Source: Candidatus Pelagibacter communis (lineage in GTDB: Bacteria; Pseudomonadota; Alphaproteobacteria; Pelagibacterales; Pelagibacteraceae). Taken from it: 64,000 nucleotides of DNA. The DNA lies in NCBI RefSeq assembly GCF_001179985.1, contig NZ_CVSI01000058.1, positions 248,001 through 312,000 on the forward strand, read 5' to 3'. A model generated the notes under the pieces. It ran no database searches and had not been told where the DNA came from. It saw only the letters and a list, made by a program, of their open reading frames with translations. Positions 25,327-35,117 of the stretch are shown here, piece by piece. The translations under genes were made by a program, and so were the position numbers. How positions within the stretch are numbered: position 1 is the first letter of the stretch; the number at the start of each line of letters is the position of its first letter.

Positions 25327-26706
25327 CTAAGATGCCGCTTTAATTGCATTTCTTGCATAATTGGAATTCTTTTTAATCTCATCAGAAATTAAAAAAGCTA
25401 ATTCCAAAGCTTGGTCTGCGTTTAATCTTGGGTCACAATGAGTATGATATCTGCTTGATAAATCTTGATCAGATATATTTTTAGCACCGCCGGTACATTC
25501 TGTCACATTTTGACCTGTCATTTCTATATGAAGTCCACCAGCATAAGATCCTTCACTTTGGTGAACCTCAAAAACATTTTTTACCTCTTTAACAACATTA
25601 TTAAATGGTCTTGTTTTAAAACCAGTTGTTGAGACTAAAGTATTGCCGTGCATCGGATCGCATGACCACACAACATTTAATCCCTCTTTTTTTATTCCTC
25701 TTATTAATTTCGGCAAAAACTTTTCAACTTTATCATGCCCATATCTCGATATAAGGGTAATTTTTCCTTTTTCATTTTTTGGATTTATAGCTTCACATAT
25801 TTTAGCAATTTCATCAGCTTTTGAAGTTGGTCCACATTTAATACCGATTGGATTTTCAATCCCTCTGCAGAATTCAACATGGCCACCATCTAATTGTCTA
25901 GTTCTATCTCCAATCCAAACAAAGTGAGCTGAAGTATTATGATATTCACCTGTTGTTGAGTCAGTTCTTGTCATACTTTCTTCATAAGGTAAGTGAAGAG
26001 CTTCATGTGAAGTCCAAAAATTAACTGTGTATAGTCTTCTATTAAATTCTGGTGTTATTCCACAAGCAGCCATAAATCCAAGAGCATCAGCAATTTTGTC
26101 TTCTAATTCTTTAAATTTTTTAACTTGAGGACTATTTTTAATATAACCTAAATTCCATAAGTGGACTTTTTTTAAATCTGCAAAACCTCCGTGCGAAAAA
26201 GCTCTCAATAAATTTAATGTCGCTGCGGATTGTGAATAAGCTCTGAACAATCTCTTTGGATCTGGTCTTCTAGCCTTCTCATTAAATTCAATTGAATTTA
26301 TATTGTCTCCTAAATAGCTAGGTAATTCTTTTCCACCTTGTTTTTCAGTTGGTGCACTTCTTGGTTTAGAGAATTGGCCCGCAATTCTACCAAGCTTAAC
26401 AACTGGCAAAGATGCTGAATATGTTAAAACAAGTGACATTTGCAAAATAACTTTAAAAGTATCTCTTATATTATCAGGATGAAATTCTGCAAAACTTTCT
26501 GCACAGTCTCCTCCTTGAAGTAAAAATGCCTTACCATCTACAACTTCAGCAAGTTGATCTTTTAAATGTCTGGTCTCTCCAGCAAAAACTAATGGTGGTG
26601 ATGACTTTAATTTATTCAACACCATGTTAAGTTCTTTCTCATCATCGTAAGATGGAATGTGCTTAACTGGATATTTTCTCCAAGAATTAACTTTCCAATT
26701 TTTCAT
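25327..26706 (-). CDS. DAHP synthase, class II
   Basis: 459 residues. AFLLQGGDCAESF carries the metal-binding Cys of class II (AroAII) 3-deoxy-D-arabino-heptulosonate-7-phosphate synthases. Other blocks are RAYSQSAATLNLLRAFS, SHEALHLPYEESMTR, KCGPTS and WSCDPMHGNT. It joins PEP and erythrose-4-phosphate as the entry to the shikimate pathway. No other aromatic gene is adjacent; glmS lies 65 bp upstream. Confidence 0.95.
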   Translation of the reverse strand: MKNWKVNSWRKYPVKHIPSYDDEKELNMVLNKLKSSPPLVFAGETRHLKDQLAEVVDGKAFLLQGGDCAESFAEFHPDNIRDTFKVILQMSLVLTYSASLPVVKLGRIAGQFSKPRSAPTEKQGGKELPSYLGDNINSIEFNEKARRPDPKRLFRAYSQSAATLNLLRAFSHGGFADLKKVHLWNLGYIKNSPQVKKFKELEDKIADALGFMAACGITPEFNRRLYTVNFWTSHEALHLPYEESMTRTDSTTGEYHNTSAHFVWIGDRTRQLDGGHVEFCRGIENPIGIKCGPTSKADEIAKICEAINPKNEKGKITLISRYGHDKVEKFLPKLIRGIKKEGLNVVWSCDPMHGNTLVSTTGFKTRPFNNVVKEVKNVFEVHQSEGSYAGGLHIEMTGQNVTECTGGAKNISDQDLSSRYHTHCDPRLNADQALELAFLISDEIKKNSNYARNAIKAAS

Positions 26707-26771
26707 ATTTCAACCTTAAGATGAATATATATCCAAATTATGTCAAATTAGAATAGATAATATAAAAAAAA

Positions 26772-28592
26772 TTACTCTACAGTTACTGATTTTGCTAGGT
26801 TTCTGGGTTTATCAATGTCGTAACCTTTTTTTAGAGCAGTATAGTAAGCTAATTTTTGAAGTGGAATTGTTATTAAAAAAGGCAACAAATCATCTTCTGT
26901 ATTCTCAACTTCAATTTTTTGCCAAATATTTTCTGAGAATATCTCATCAGTGCTTTTGTTTGTTATTAATAAAACTTTAGCACCTCTTGCTATAACCTCT
27001 TGCATATTGGACATTGTTTTTTTGTAATATTCATCTCTTGGAGCAATAACTACAACTGGCATACCATCTTCTATTAATGCTAAAGGACCATGTTTCATTT
27101 CACCAGCTGGATAACCTTCTGCATGAATATAGGATAATTCTTTTAATTTAAGTGCGCCTTCAAGTGCTATTGGATATGAGTAACCTCTACCTAAAAACAT
27201 AGAACCTTTTATATTTGTAAAACTATTTGATATGGTTTGAATATCGTTTTCAGATTTTAAAGAAAGCTCTATATTTTTTGATAAATTTAATAAGCTTTTG
27301 ATTTTTGAAATATAATCTTTTTTCTTAATATCATCATTAAGTTTACCCATTTTAAGACATAATAAATAAAGTACTAACATTTGTCCTAAAAAAGCTTTTG
27401 TTGAGGCAACACCAATTTCTGGACCACAATGTATCGGTAAAACAAATTTTGAGTCTCTTGCAATTGAGCTTTCTACTACATTTACAACAGAACATGTTTT
27501 CACATTATTTTTATTACATAAATCTAAAGCTGCATAAGTATCAGCTGTTTCTCCAGATTGAGAAACAAAGACGTACAAAGTCTCTTTTTTAAATCTATTT
27601 TTTCTGTAACGAAATTCTGATGCAATATCTATATGAACATCAAAAGAGGTAAGTTGTTCAAACCAATATTTTGCAATTAAACAAGAATGATAAGCAGTCC
27701 CACAACCTACTAATGTAATTGATGATATATCTTTTATTTTCCAGGGAAAATTAAAAATACTTATTTCATTATTTTTTTTATCAATATATTCATTTATGCA
27801 ATTTTTAATTGTTAGTGGCTGTTCGTCAATCTCTTTAGCCATAAAGTGTTTGTAATCACCTTTATTATAATTTTGTTCATCAGTTGTTAATGAAAGGATC
27901 TTCTTATTTATTTTTTTTCCTTGTTCGTTAAAGAAGCTTACTTCTGTTTTTTTGATAATACAAAATTCACCATCATCTAAGTAGGTAATTTTATTAGTCA
28001 TAGATTTTAATGCATAAGAATCTGAACCTAGGTAATTTTCACCTGGACCATAACCAACTGCTAGGGGTGAGCCTCTTCTTGCACCAACAATTAAGTCTGG
28101 TTCATCTTTAAAAATTATTCCTAATGCAAAACTACCATGAAGTTTTTTTAAAACTTTTGTTAATGTGTCTATTAAATTATTTTTTTTTAAATATTCTGTA
28201 ATTAAATGTACAATCACCTCTGTGTCTGTTTGAGATTTAAATTTATGTCCCTTTTTAACTAAAAATTTTTTTAATAGAGTTGAGTTTTCTATAATGCCGT
28301 TATGAACTACTGAAACGTTGTCTGATGAGTGAGGGTGAGCATTTAAAGTGCTAGGTATACCATGAGTAGCCCATCTAACATGACCTATTCCTAAATTTCC
28401 TAGCAATTTATTTTTAATAATATTTTTTTCAAGATTGTCTACTCTTCCCTCACACTTTACTTCTTGAATATATCCGCTATTTAATGTTGCAATACCAGCT
28501 GAGTCATATCCTCTATATTCTAATTTTCTGAGTGAGTTTAAAATAGTTGATGTGACTTCTTTATTACTATTAATTCCTATAATACCGCACAT
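26772..28592 (-). CDS. glmS: Glutamine-fructose-6-phosphate aminotransferase
   Basis: 606 residues. It begins MCGIIGI, so Cys2 becomes the N-terminal nucleophile of the class II glutaminase domain. GHVRWATHG and HNGIIEN follow. The C-terminal half has two SIS domains (VGCGTAYHSCLIAKYWFE, FVSQSGETADT, HAEGYPAGEMKHGPLALI) and ends KSVTVE. It makes glucosamine-6-phosphate for cell-wall synthesis. It sits 3 bp after the glmU-like gene. That 3-bp gap leaves no room for a glmS ribozyme leader. Confidence 0.97.
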   Translation of the reverse strand: MCGIIGINSNKEVTSTILNSLRKLEYRGYDSAGIATLNSGYIQEVKCEGRVDNLEKNIIKNKLLGNLGIGHVRWATHGIPSTLNAHPHSSDNVSVVHNGIIENSTLLKKFLVKKGHKFKSQTDTEVIVHLITEYLKKNNLIDTLTKVLKKLHGSFALGIIFKDEPDLIVGARRGSPLAVGYGPGENYLGSDSYALKSMTNKITYLDDGEFCIIKKTEVSFFNEQGKKINKKILSLTTDEQNYNKGDYKHFMAKEIDEQPLTIKNCINEYIDKKNNEISIFNFPWKIKDISSITLVGCGTAYHSCLIAKYWFEQLTSFDVHIDIASEFRYRKNRFKKETLYVFVSQSGETADTYAALDLCNKNNVKTCSVVNVVESSIARDSKFVLPIHCGPEIGVASTKAFLGQMLVLYLLCLKMGKLNDDIKKKDYISKIKSLLNLSKNIELSLKSENDIQTISNSFTNIKGSMFLGRGYSYPIALEGALKLKELSYIHAEGYPAGEMKHGPLALIEDGMPVVVIAPRDEYYKKTMSNMQEVIARGAKVLLITNKSTDEIFSENIWQKIEVENTEDDLLPFLITIPLQKLAYYTALKKGYDIDKPRNLAKSVTVE

Positions 28593-28595
28593 AAT

Positions 28596-29204
28596 TTATT
28601 TTCTTCTTTTATACTTAGATTGTAATTGAGCTGATCTGGTTAAAGCCAAATTTCCGTCTTTAACATTTTGAGTAATTACAGATCCTGCACCAATAGTAGA
28701 GTTTCGTCCTATTTTAACTGGTGCAACTAGACATGAATTTGAACCAACAAATGAATTATCCCCAATTAAAGTTTTACTTTTTCTAATTCCATCATAGTTA
28801 CATGTAATTGTTCCAGCACCAATATTTGCTGAGTTTCCAATAATTGTATCACCAATGTAACTTAAATGACTAACTTTTGAATTTTTCATAATTTTACTTT
28901 TTTTAACTTCTACAAAATTTCCTACTTTTGAATTCTTTTCTAAAATTGTTCCAGGTCTCAACCTACAAAATGGACCAACAGATACGTTTTCATTAATTAC
29001 GACACCTTCAATATGAGAAAAAGATAATATTTTTACGTTATTTTTGATTTTTACTTTTGAGCCAATTACAACGAAAGGCTCAATCGTCACATTTTTTCCA
29101 ATTTTAGTATCTTTAGAAAAATAAACTGTATTTGGGTCTATCATTTTAACACCCTGTTTAATAAATTTATTTCTAATTTTTTTTTGTAAATTTATTTGTT
29201 TCAT
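28596..29204 (-). CDS. glmU: GlmU-like acetyltransferase domain only
   Basis: 202 residues of left-handed parallel beta-helix matching the C-terminal half of Glm[65 protein letters not shown] and [14 protein letters not shown]. The N-terminal pyrophosphorylase domain of about 230 residues is missing, and upstream sequence is the divergent gph promoter, so it is a stand-alone gene, not a cut. It would acetylate glucosamine-1-phosphate; a uridylyltransferase must be encoded elsewhere. Its position directly before glmS supports the pathway. Start at the first ATG; Met21 is possible. Confidence 0.85.
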   Translation of the reverse strand: MKQINLQKKIRNKFIKQGVKMIDPNTVYFSKDTKIGKNVTIEPFVVIGSKVKIKNNVKILSFSHIEGVVINENVSVGPFCRLRPGTILEKNSKVGNFVEVKKSKIMKNSKVSHLSYIGDTIIGNSANIGAGTITCNYDGIRKSKTLIGDNSFVGSNSCLVAPVKIGRNSTIGAGSVITQNVKDGNLALTRSAQLQSKYKRRK

Positions 29205-29273
29205 TGATTTTTTCTTATAGTTAAGTATCTATGTTAATTAATTCACAAATTATTTCTTAATAATACTTTTAGA

Positions 29274-29969
29274 ATGAGTCAAAATTATATAGTTTTGTTA
29301 GATTTAGATGGCACTTTAGTTGATACAGCTCCAGACCTGATGATGGCACATAACTACGTAATGAAAAAATTTGGATATGAGTCAAAGACTACTGAAGAGA
29401 TAAGAAATTTAGTCGGCAAAGGTGCCGGTGTGCTTATTGGAAGATCAATTTGGGGTAGTGCTAAAAAAGAATTTAGCAAAATAACTGATCAAAAAATTAA
29501 AGATGAGATGGTCAAAGAATTTATTGACTATTATGGAAAAAATATAGTGGTTGAAAGTAAACTATTAAACGGTGTTTTGGATTTTTTAAAATGGAGTAAA
29601 AAAAATAACATTTCATTAGCTGTTTGTACAAATAAACAAGAACATCTGGCTATAGATCTTTTAAAAAAAATTAATGTTTATGATTATTTTGACTATGTTG
29701 CAGGGAGTAATACTTTTGATTACTGTAAGCCAGATCCGAGGCACATAACAAATATAATCGATATATTGCAAGGAAATATTAAAAAATCATTAATGATAGG
29801 AGATAGTGAAGTTGATAGTATGGCAGCAAGCTCTGCTGATATTCCTTTTATTTTGGTTGAAGATGGTTACACTGATAAAAATATAAACCAAATACCTCAT
29901 AAACACTTAATAAAAGATTTTGTTGGTATTGAAAAAATTGTTTCGAATTATTTAAATGATAATACATAA
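29274..29969 (+). CDS. gph: Phosphoglycolate phosphatase-type HAD hydrolase
   Basis: 231 residues. Motif I is [16 protein letters not shown], motif II VCTNKQ, motif III Lys in DYCKPDP and motif [11 protein letters not shown], with the helical cap between. This matches Gph, which removes phosphate from 2-phosphoglycolate. Its end overlaps prpD by 14 bp, so it leads the methylcitrate operon; the link may be only transcriptional. The start ATG at 29274 follows a 69-bp divergent gap with glmU. Confidence 0.87.
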   Translation: MSQNYIVLLDLDGTLVDTAPDLMMAHNYVMKKFGYESKTTEEIRNLVGKGAGVLIGRSIWGSAKKEFSKITDQKIKDEMVKEFIDYYGKNIVVESKLLNGVLDFLKWSKKNNISLAVCTNKQEHLAIDLLKKINVYDYFDYVAGSNTFDYCKPDPRHITNIIDILQGNIKKSLMIGDSEVDSMAASSADIPFILVEDGYTDKNINQIPHKHLIKDFVGIEKIVSNYLNDNT

Positions 29970-31458
29970 GTTAAAAGTTTATCCATCTAAAGTTAAACTC
30001 TCTAAAAAAAAACAATTAGCATGGAAATTAGCTGAGTTAGCTAGTGATAATGCAAAACTTAATAAGGATTCTGTTGAAATGGTAATTAATAGAATAATAG
30101 ACAATGCATCAGTAGCTATTGCCTCTTTGAATAGAAAGGCAGTTATTGCTTCAAGAGAAATGGCTATGAAACATCCAAGAAAAAATGGTGCTACTATATT
30201 CGGAATAAATTCCAATGAAAAATTTGATTGTGAATGGGCGGCGTGGTCAAATGGAACTGCTGTAAGAGAATTAGATTTTCATGATACTTTTCTGGCTGCA
30301 GATTATAGTCACCCAGGTGATAATATACCTGCCTTGATCGCAGTCGCACAGCAAAAGAAAATTTCAGGTTTAAATTTAATAAAGGGTATTATTACAGCAT
30401 ATGAAGTACAAGTTAATCTTGTTAAAGGAATATGTTTGCATAAACATAAAGTAGATCACATTGCTCATTTAGGTCCAAGTGTAGCAGCAGGTCTAGGGAC
30501 AATGCTTAGATTAAACACAGAAACTATTTACCAAGCGATACAGCAGGCGCTGCATACAACTATATCAACTCGACAATCTAGAAAAGGTGAAATATCAAGT
30601 TGGAAAGCTTTCGCCCCTGCTCATGCAGGTAAACTCGGTATTGAAGCAGTAGATCGAGCCATGAGAGGAGAAGGAGCTCCAAGCCCAATATATGAAGGTG
30701 AAGATAGTGTTGTTGCAAGAATTTTAGATGGAAAAAAAGCTGTATATAAAATTCCTTTACCAAAAAAAAAGGAAGAAAAGAGAGCAATTTTAGAAACTTA
30801 CACTAAAGAATATTCCGCAGAGTATCAGGCGCAGGCATTGATTGATCTTGCAAAAAAACTAAACCGAAGAATTAAAAATCTTAATGACATTAAAAAAATA
30901 GACATACACACAAGTCATCATACTCATAATGTTATAGGAACTGGGGCTAATGATCCTCAAAAGATGGATCCAAATGCAAGCAGAGAAACTTTAGATCACT
31001 CTATAATGTATATTTTTGCTGTTGCTTTAGAAGACGCTAATTGGCATCATGTAAAGTCTTACAGCAAAGCACGAGCTAAAAGAAAAAGTACTCTAAAAAT
31101 ATGGAGATCTATAAAAACTCATGAAGACAAGAAATGGACTAAACGATACCATGATCCTAACCCAAAAAATAAGGCGTTTGGTGCTAAAGTTATTATTACG
31201 TTAAAAAATAATAAAAAAATAATAGAAGAGCAAGGCGTGGCTGATGCTCACCCTTACGGATCAAGACCGTTTAAAAGACCAAACTATATTAAAAAATTCT
31301 TAACTTTAACTAAAGGAGTAATTGCTAAAAAAGAATCTGACAGATTTTTAAAAGATGTTCAAAATTTAAAAAAATTAAAATCTAATCAATTAAATAAATT
31401 AAACATTGTAATTAATAAAAAAAATATTAAAAAAAATAATAAAATTGGAATTTTTTAA
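29956..31458 (+). CDS. prpD: 2-methylcitrate dehydratase (MmgE/PrpD family)
   Basis: 500 residues of the MmgE/PrpD fold. Features are [31 protein letters not shown]-type block (catalytic Asp and His region), [31 protein letters not shown], and [11 protein letters not shown]. It dehydrates 2-methylcitrate in propionyl-CoA breakdown. prpB and prpC follow with one-base overlaps, which fixes the role over other MmgE-family members. It overlaps gph by 14 bp. The C-terminal 30 residues are very Lys/Asn-rich. Confidence 0.92.
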   Translation: MIIHKLKVYPSKVKLSKKKQLAWKLAELASDNAKLNKDSVEMVINRIIDNASVAIASLNRKAVIASREMAMKHPRKNGATIFGINSNEKFDCEWAAWSNGTAVRELDFHDTFLAADYSHPGDNIPALIAVAQQKKISGLNLIKGIITAYEVQVNLVKGICLHKHKVDHIAHLGPSVAAGLGTMLRLNTETIYQAIQQALHTTISTRQSRKGEISSWKAFAPAHAGKLGIEAVDRAMRGEGAPSPIYEGEDSVVARILDGKKAVYKIPLPKKKEEKRAILETYTKEYSAEYQAQALIDLAKKLNRRIKNLNDIKKIDIHTSHHTHNVIGTGANDPQKMDPNASRETLDHSIMYIFAVALEDANWHHVKSYSKARAKRKSTLKIWRSIKTHEDKKWTKRYHDPNPKNKAFGAKVIITLKNNKKIIEEQGVADAHPYGSRPFKRPNYIKKFLTLTKGVIAKKESDRFLKDVQNLKKLKSNQLNKLNIVINKKNIKKNNKIGIF

Positions 31459-32354
31459 TGCACTTTGTAAAAAAAAAAATTAAGGAAAAAAGAAAAGATT
31501 TTGTAAAAAAATTGAAAAGCGGAAAAATATTAAGAGTTCCAGGAGCGTATAATCCTTTGACCGCTAAAGTAATTGAAGAAATAGGTTATGATGCTGTTTA
31601 TGTATCTGGTGGGGTTATGTCTAACGACCTTGGGTATCCAGATATTGGACTGACTACATTAGATGATGTTAGTAATAGGTCAAAACAAATAGCAAGAGTT
31701 ACTAACTTACCTACAATTGTTGACATTGATACAGGTTTTAAATCGTGTAAAAAAACTATAAACACTTTTGAAAAATTTGGGGTAGCGGCTGTTCATATTG
31801 AAGATCAGGTAGAGAGAAAAAGATGTGGTCATCTTGATAATAAAGAACTTATTTCTACAAAAAAAATGGTAAATAAAATTAAAGAATGTGTTAAAGCAAA
31901 AAAAGATAAGAATTTTAAAATTATCGCAAGATCAGATGCAAAGGGTGTTGAAGGTATAGATAAAATGATTGAAAGATGTAAAGCCTATATTGATGCTGGG
32001 GCAGAAATAATATTTCCTGAGGCATTAAAAGATAAAAAAGAATTTGAAAAAGTTAGAAAAAATCTCAATTCATATTTACTCGCCAATATGACTGAGTTTG
32101 GAAAATCAGACTTAATAAACTATAAAGAATTAGAAAATTTAGGCTATAACATCGTGATTTATCCAGTTACTACACAAAGACTAGCCATGAAAAGTGTCGA
32201 AGAAGGTCTAAAGGTCATTTTTAAGGATGGACATCAAAAAAACGTTATTGATAAAATGCAAACTAGAAGTAGATTGTACGATTTAGTTGATTATAAAAAA
32301 TATAATTCACTAGATAAAAAAATTTATAATTTTAATACAGACGGACACAAATAA
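31458..32354 (+). CDS. prpB: Methylisocitrate lyase
   Basis: 298 residues of the isocitrate lyase/PEP mutase family. The catalytic signature KRCGHLDNKELI, the metal-binding IVDIDTGFKS and HIEDQVERKRCGH, and NMTEFGKSDLI are all present. It splits 2-methylisocitrate to pyruvate and succinate. It is bracketed by prpD and prpC with one-base overlaps (31458, 32354). Confidence 0.95.
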   Translation: MHFVKKKIKEKRKDFVKKLKSGKILRVPGAYNPLTAKVIEEIGYDAVYVSGGVMSNDLGYPDIGLTTLDDVSNRSKQIARVTNLPTIVDIDTGFKSCKKTINTFEKFGVAAVHIEDQVERKRCGHLDNKELISTKKMVNKIKECVKAKKDKNFKIIARSDAKGVEGIDKMIERCKAYIDAGAEIIFPEALKDKKEFEKVRKNLNSYLLANMTEFGKSDLINYKELENLGYNIVIYPVTTQRLAMKSVEEGLKVIFKDGHQKNVIDKMQTRSRLYDLVDYKKYNSLDKKIYNFNTDGHK

Positions 32355-33478
32355 TGACAGAAGATATTAAAAAAGGTTTATTAGGAATTGTTGTTGATGA
32401 AACAGAAGTTTCTAAAGTAATGCCAGAAATTAATTCTCTTACATACCGAGGTTATGCTGCTCAAGATTTATGTGCAAAATGTAAATTTGAGGAAGTAGCA
32501 TATTTAATTCTAAATGGTGAACTGCCAGATAGTAAACAGCTAAAAAACTTTGAAAAAATCGAAAGAAAAGAGAGAAAATTATCTAAATCTCTTCTTGATA
32601 GTATTAAAAATTTTCCAAAAAAATCCCATCCTATGGATGTAGCAAGAACAGCAGTGAGTATTATGGGTCTTGAGGATAAAGAAACTAAAGATAATTCACC
32701 TAAAGCCAATATGAGAAAAGTCATGAGAATTTTTGCAAAAACTCCAACTGCTTTAGCAGCGTTTTATAGACTTAGAAAAGGTAAAAAAATAATAAGCCCG
32801 AAAAGCAATCTATCATTTTCAGAAAATTTCTTTTACATGTGTTTTGGAAAAGTTCCAAACAAAGAGATAGTAAAAGCGTTTGATGTATCTTTAATTTTGT
32901 ATGCTGAGCATAGTTTTAACGTGTCAACTTTTACAGCTAGAACTATCACAAGTAGTTTATCAGATATTCATGGTGCAATTACAGGTGCTATAGCTAGTTT
33001 AAAGGGGCCATTGCATGGGGGTGCAAATGAAGAGGTCATGCACATGATGAACAAAATTAAGAAACCTGAAAACGCACTTAAATGGATTAATAACGCTTTA
33101 GATAAGAAAGCTGTTGTGATGGGGTTTGGTCATAGAGTTTACAAGAGTGGAGACTCCAGGGTACCCACGATGAGGGAGTATTTCGCAAAAGTTGCAAAAG
33201 TTAAAAAAGACAGAAAATTTGAAAAAATATATGACATTGTAGAAAAAGTTATGATTGATAGAAAAAATATCTATCCAAATGTAGACTACCCCACAGGACC
33301 TACTTATCATTTAATGGGATTCGATACAGACTTTTTCACACCTATTTTTGTCATATCTAGAATTACTGGCTGGTCAGCGCATATTCTTGAACAACATGCT
33401 GCAAACAAGTTAATAAGACCACTTGCAAGCTATAAAGGTAGCTCCTATCGTAAAGTTGTACCGTTAAACCAAAGATAA
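32354..33478 (+). CDS. prpC: 2-methylcitrate synthase
   Basis: 374 residues of the citrate synthase fold. Catalytic His and Asp regions are YAEHSFNVSTFTARTITSS, GPLHGGANEEVMHMM and GFGHRVYKSGDSR; IFVISRITGWSAHILEQ closes the active site. Context with prpD and prpB indicates the 2-methylcitrate reaction (propionyl-CoA plus oxaloacetate). It ends 3 bp before the stop of the convergent methyltransferase gene. Confidence 0.94.
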   Translation: MTEDIKKGLLGIVVDETEVSKVMPEINSLTYRGYAAQDLCAKCKFEEVAYLILNGELPDSKQLKNFEKIERKERKLSKSLLDSIKNFPKKSHPMDVARTAVSIMGLEDKETKDNSPKANMRKVMRIFAKTPTALAAFYRLRKGKKIISPKSNLSFSENFFYMCFGKVPNKEIVKAFDVSLILYAEHSFNVSTFTARTITSSLSDIHGAITGAIASLKGPLHGGANEEVMHMMNKIKKPENALKWINNALDKKAVVMGFGHRVYKSGDSRVPTMREYFAKVAKVKKDRKFEKIYDIVEKVMIDRKNIYPNVDYPTGPTYHLMGFDTDFFTPIFVISRITGWSAHILEQHAANKLIRPLASYKGSSYRKVVPLNQR

Positions 33479-33481
33479 TTA

Positions 33482-34105
33482 TTATAAATTAAATTGAGCA
33501 AATCTCTCGTGAACAATTTCAAAATTAACATTTTGCTCTTTTGAAAAATCTTTTATTGCTTCCCTCACGCCCAAAGCCTGACTCAAATTCCAATCATCAC
33601 ACAGGATAGTTCCTTTTTTACTAATTATTTTAAAGCTTTGCTCTAGATCATTTTTTACTGTTTTGTAATCATGTCCACCATCAATAAAAATAAAGTCTAT
33701 ATTTTTTAAACTAACTTCATGTAATATTTGATTAGTATCACCCTGAATAATCTTTATATTTTTTTTAAACTTTGACAAAAGATCTTCAACTGCAATTATA
33801 CTATATGGATTTTGTCTCTTTATATATTTAAAATAAAATGTTTTAATTGGATTGTTAAAAGTTTTAGATGGAACAACCTCATTTTTGTAATTGTCACTGT
33901 CATCAAAAATATCTATACCAATATAATTAAAATTATCCCCATGGTTTTTAAACATTAATTCACATACGTTCCTTGCAGTAACACCGTGAAATATTCCTAT
34001 CTCAAGGAAAGTTTTTGGGTTCTTCTTCTGGATAATATCCAAAAAAAGATCCCCAATATTTTTTTGTTTTAAGCTAGTTTTTCTAAAATATTTTTTATAT
34101 TTCAA
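33482..34105 (-). CDS. Class I SAM-dependent methyltransferase-like protein
   Basis: About 207 residues. FLEIGIFHGVTARNVCELM is an AdoMet-binding motif I, and FIFIDGGHDYKTVKNDLEQ with GTILCDDWNL resembles the methyltransferase_24 or cephalosporin-hydroxylase-like group that modifies sugars. There is no ATG. The TTG at 34103-34105, just after the nrdB stop, is chosen; another TTG at 34172-34174 would extend it but overlap nrdB by 68 bp. It is cotranscribed with nrdAB by position but has no obvious link to deoxyribonucleotide synthesis. Substrate unknown. Confidence 0.7.
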   Translation of the reverse strand: MKYKKYFRKTSLKQKNIGDLFLDIIQKKNPKTFLEIGIFHGVTARNVCELMFKNHGDNFNYIGIDIFDDSDNYKNEVVPSKTFNNPIKTFYFKYIKRQNPYSIIAVEDLLSKFKKNIKIIQGDTNQILHEVSLKNIDFIFIDGGHDYKTVKNDLEQSFKIISKKGTILCDDWNLSQALGVREAIKDFSKEQNVNFEIVHERFAQFNL

Positions 34106-34106
34106 A

Positions 34107-35117
34107 TTAAGAAAAAGCTTCAACCCAGCTTCCTTGTGTCGAGGCTTTTGAATACTCTGTAGCTCTTCCTTCAAAGAAGTTCATATGTTCAACAGCATTT
34201 AACATGGTGTCTAACCAAGTTAACGGGTTTTTCTCTACATCATAAATTGGTTCTAAACCTAATTGAACCAATCTTCTGTTTCCAATAAATCTGATGTAAT
34301 CTTTAACCTCTTGAGCTGTTAATCCTTCCATTGGACCCATTTCAAAAGCTAAATCTATAAATGCATCCTCATGCTCAACTATTGTTCTACATGCATCATA
34401 AATTTCTTTTTTAAGTTTTGGTGTCCAAATTTCTGGGTTTTCTTTGATGAACTCTTTAAATATTCTTATCATTGAATTGCAATGAAGAGTTTCATCTCTA
34501 ACTGACCAAGTTACAATCTGACCCATACCTTTAAGTTTATTGTGTCTTGGAAAGTTTAATAAAATTGCAAAACTTGCAAATAATTGCAGACCTTCAGTAA
34601 AAGCACTAAAAACTGCTACCGTTTTAGCAATGTCCTCTTTTGAATTAACATTAAAACCTTGCATATAATCATATTTGTCTTTCATTTCTTTATATTTCAT
34701 GAAAGCTGAATATTCAGATTCCGGCATACCAATTGTATCTAATAAATGTGAGTAAGCTGCAACATGAACGGTTTCCATAGACGCAAATGCAGTCATCATC
34801 ATTAAAACTTCAGTAGGTTTAAAAACCGTAGTATAGTGTCTAAGATAACAATTATTTACTTCGACGTCTGCCTGGGTAAAAAATCTGAAAATTTGAGTTA
34901 CCAGGTTTTTCTCTGGCTGAGATAAATTCTTTTGCCAATCTCTGACATCGTCCCCTAATGGTACTTCCTCTGGTAACCAGTGAATTCTTTGTTGAGTTAA
35001 CCATGCATCATAACACCATGGATATCTAAATGGCTTATAAACAGGGTTTTCAACTAATAATCCCATTTTTTTTGGTTGAATAATTTTTTCGCTTTCCTCT
35101 TTTTTCACTACTGACAT
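34107..35117 (-). CDS. nrdB: Ribonucleotide reductase class I, beta subunit
   Basis: 336 residues from the ATG 35115-35117 (MSVVKKEE); an in-frame start 9 bp upstream is possible. Diiron ligands are seen in FTQADVEVNNC, ASMETVHVAAYSHLL (Glu, His) and VRDETLHCNSMI (Glu, His). In METVHVAAY the Tyr four residues after His matches the radical Tyr122 of E. coli R2. It supplies the radical to NrdA for ribonucleotide reduction. It overlaps the nrdA end by 10 bp. Confidence 0.95.
   Translation of the reverse strand: MSVVKKEESEKIIQPKKMGLLVENPVYKPFRYPWCYDAWLTQQRIHWLPEEVPLGDDVRDWQKNLSQPEKNLVTQIFRFFTQADVEVNNCYLRHYTTVFKPTEVLMMMTAFASMETVHVAAYSHLLDTIGMPESEYSAFMKYKEMKDKYDYMQGFNVNSKEDIAKTVAVFSAFTEGLQLFASFAILLNFPRHNKLKGMGQIVTWSVRDETLHCNSMIRIFKEFIKENPEIWTPKLKKEIYDACRTIVEHEDAFIDLAFEMGPMEGLTAQEVKDYIRFIGNRRLVQLGLEPIYDVEKNPLTWLDTMLNAVEHMNFFEGRATEYSKASTQGSWVEAFS

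Noticed and set aside
28593-28595. glmS ribozyme upstream of glmS
   Set aside because: The gap to the upstream gene is 3 bp and the family is not known from this lineage.
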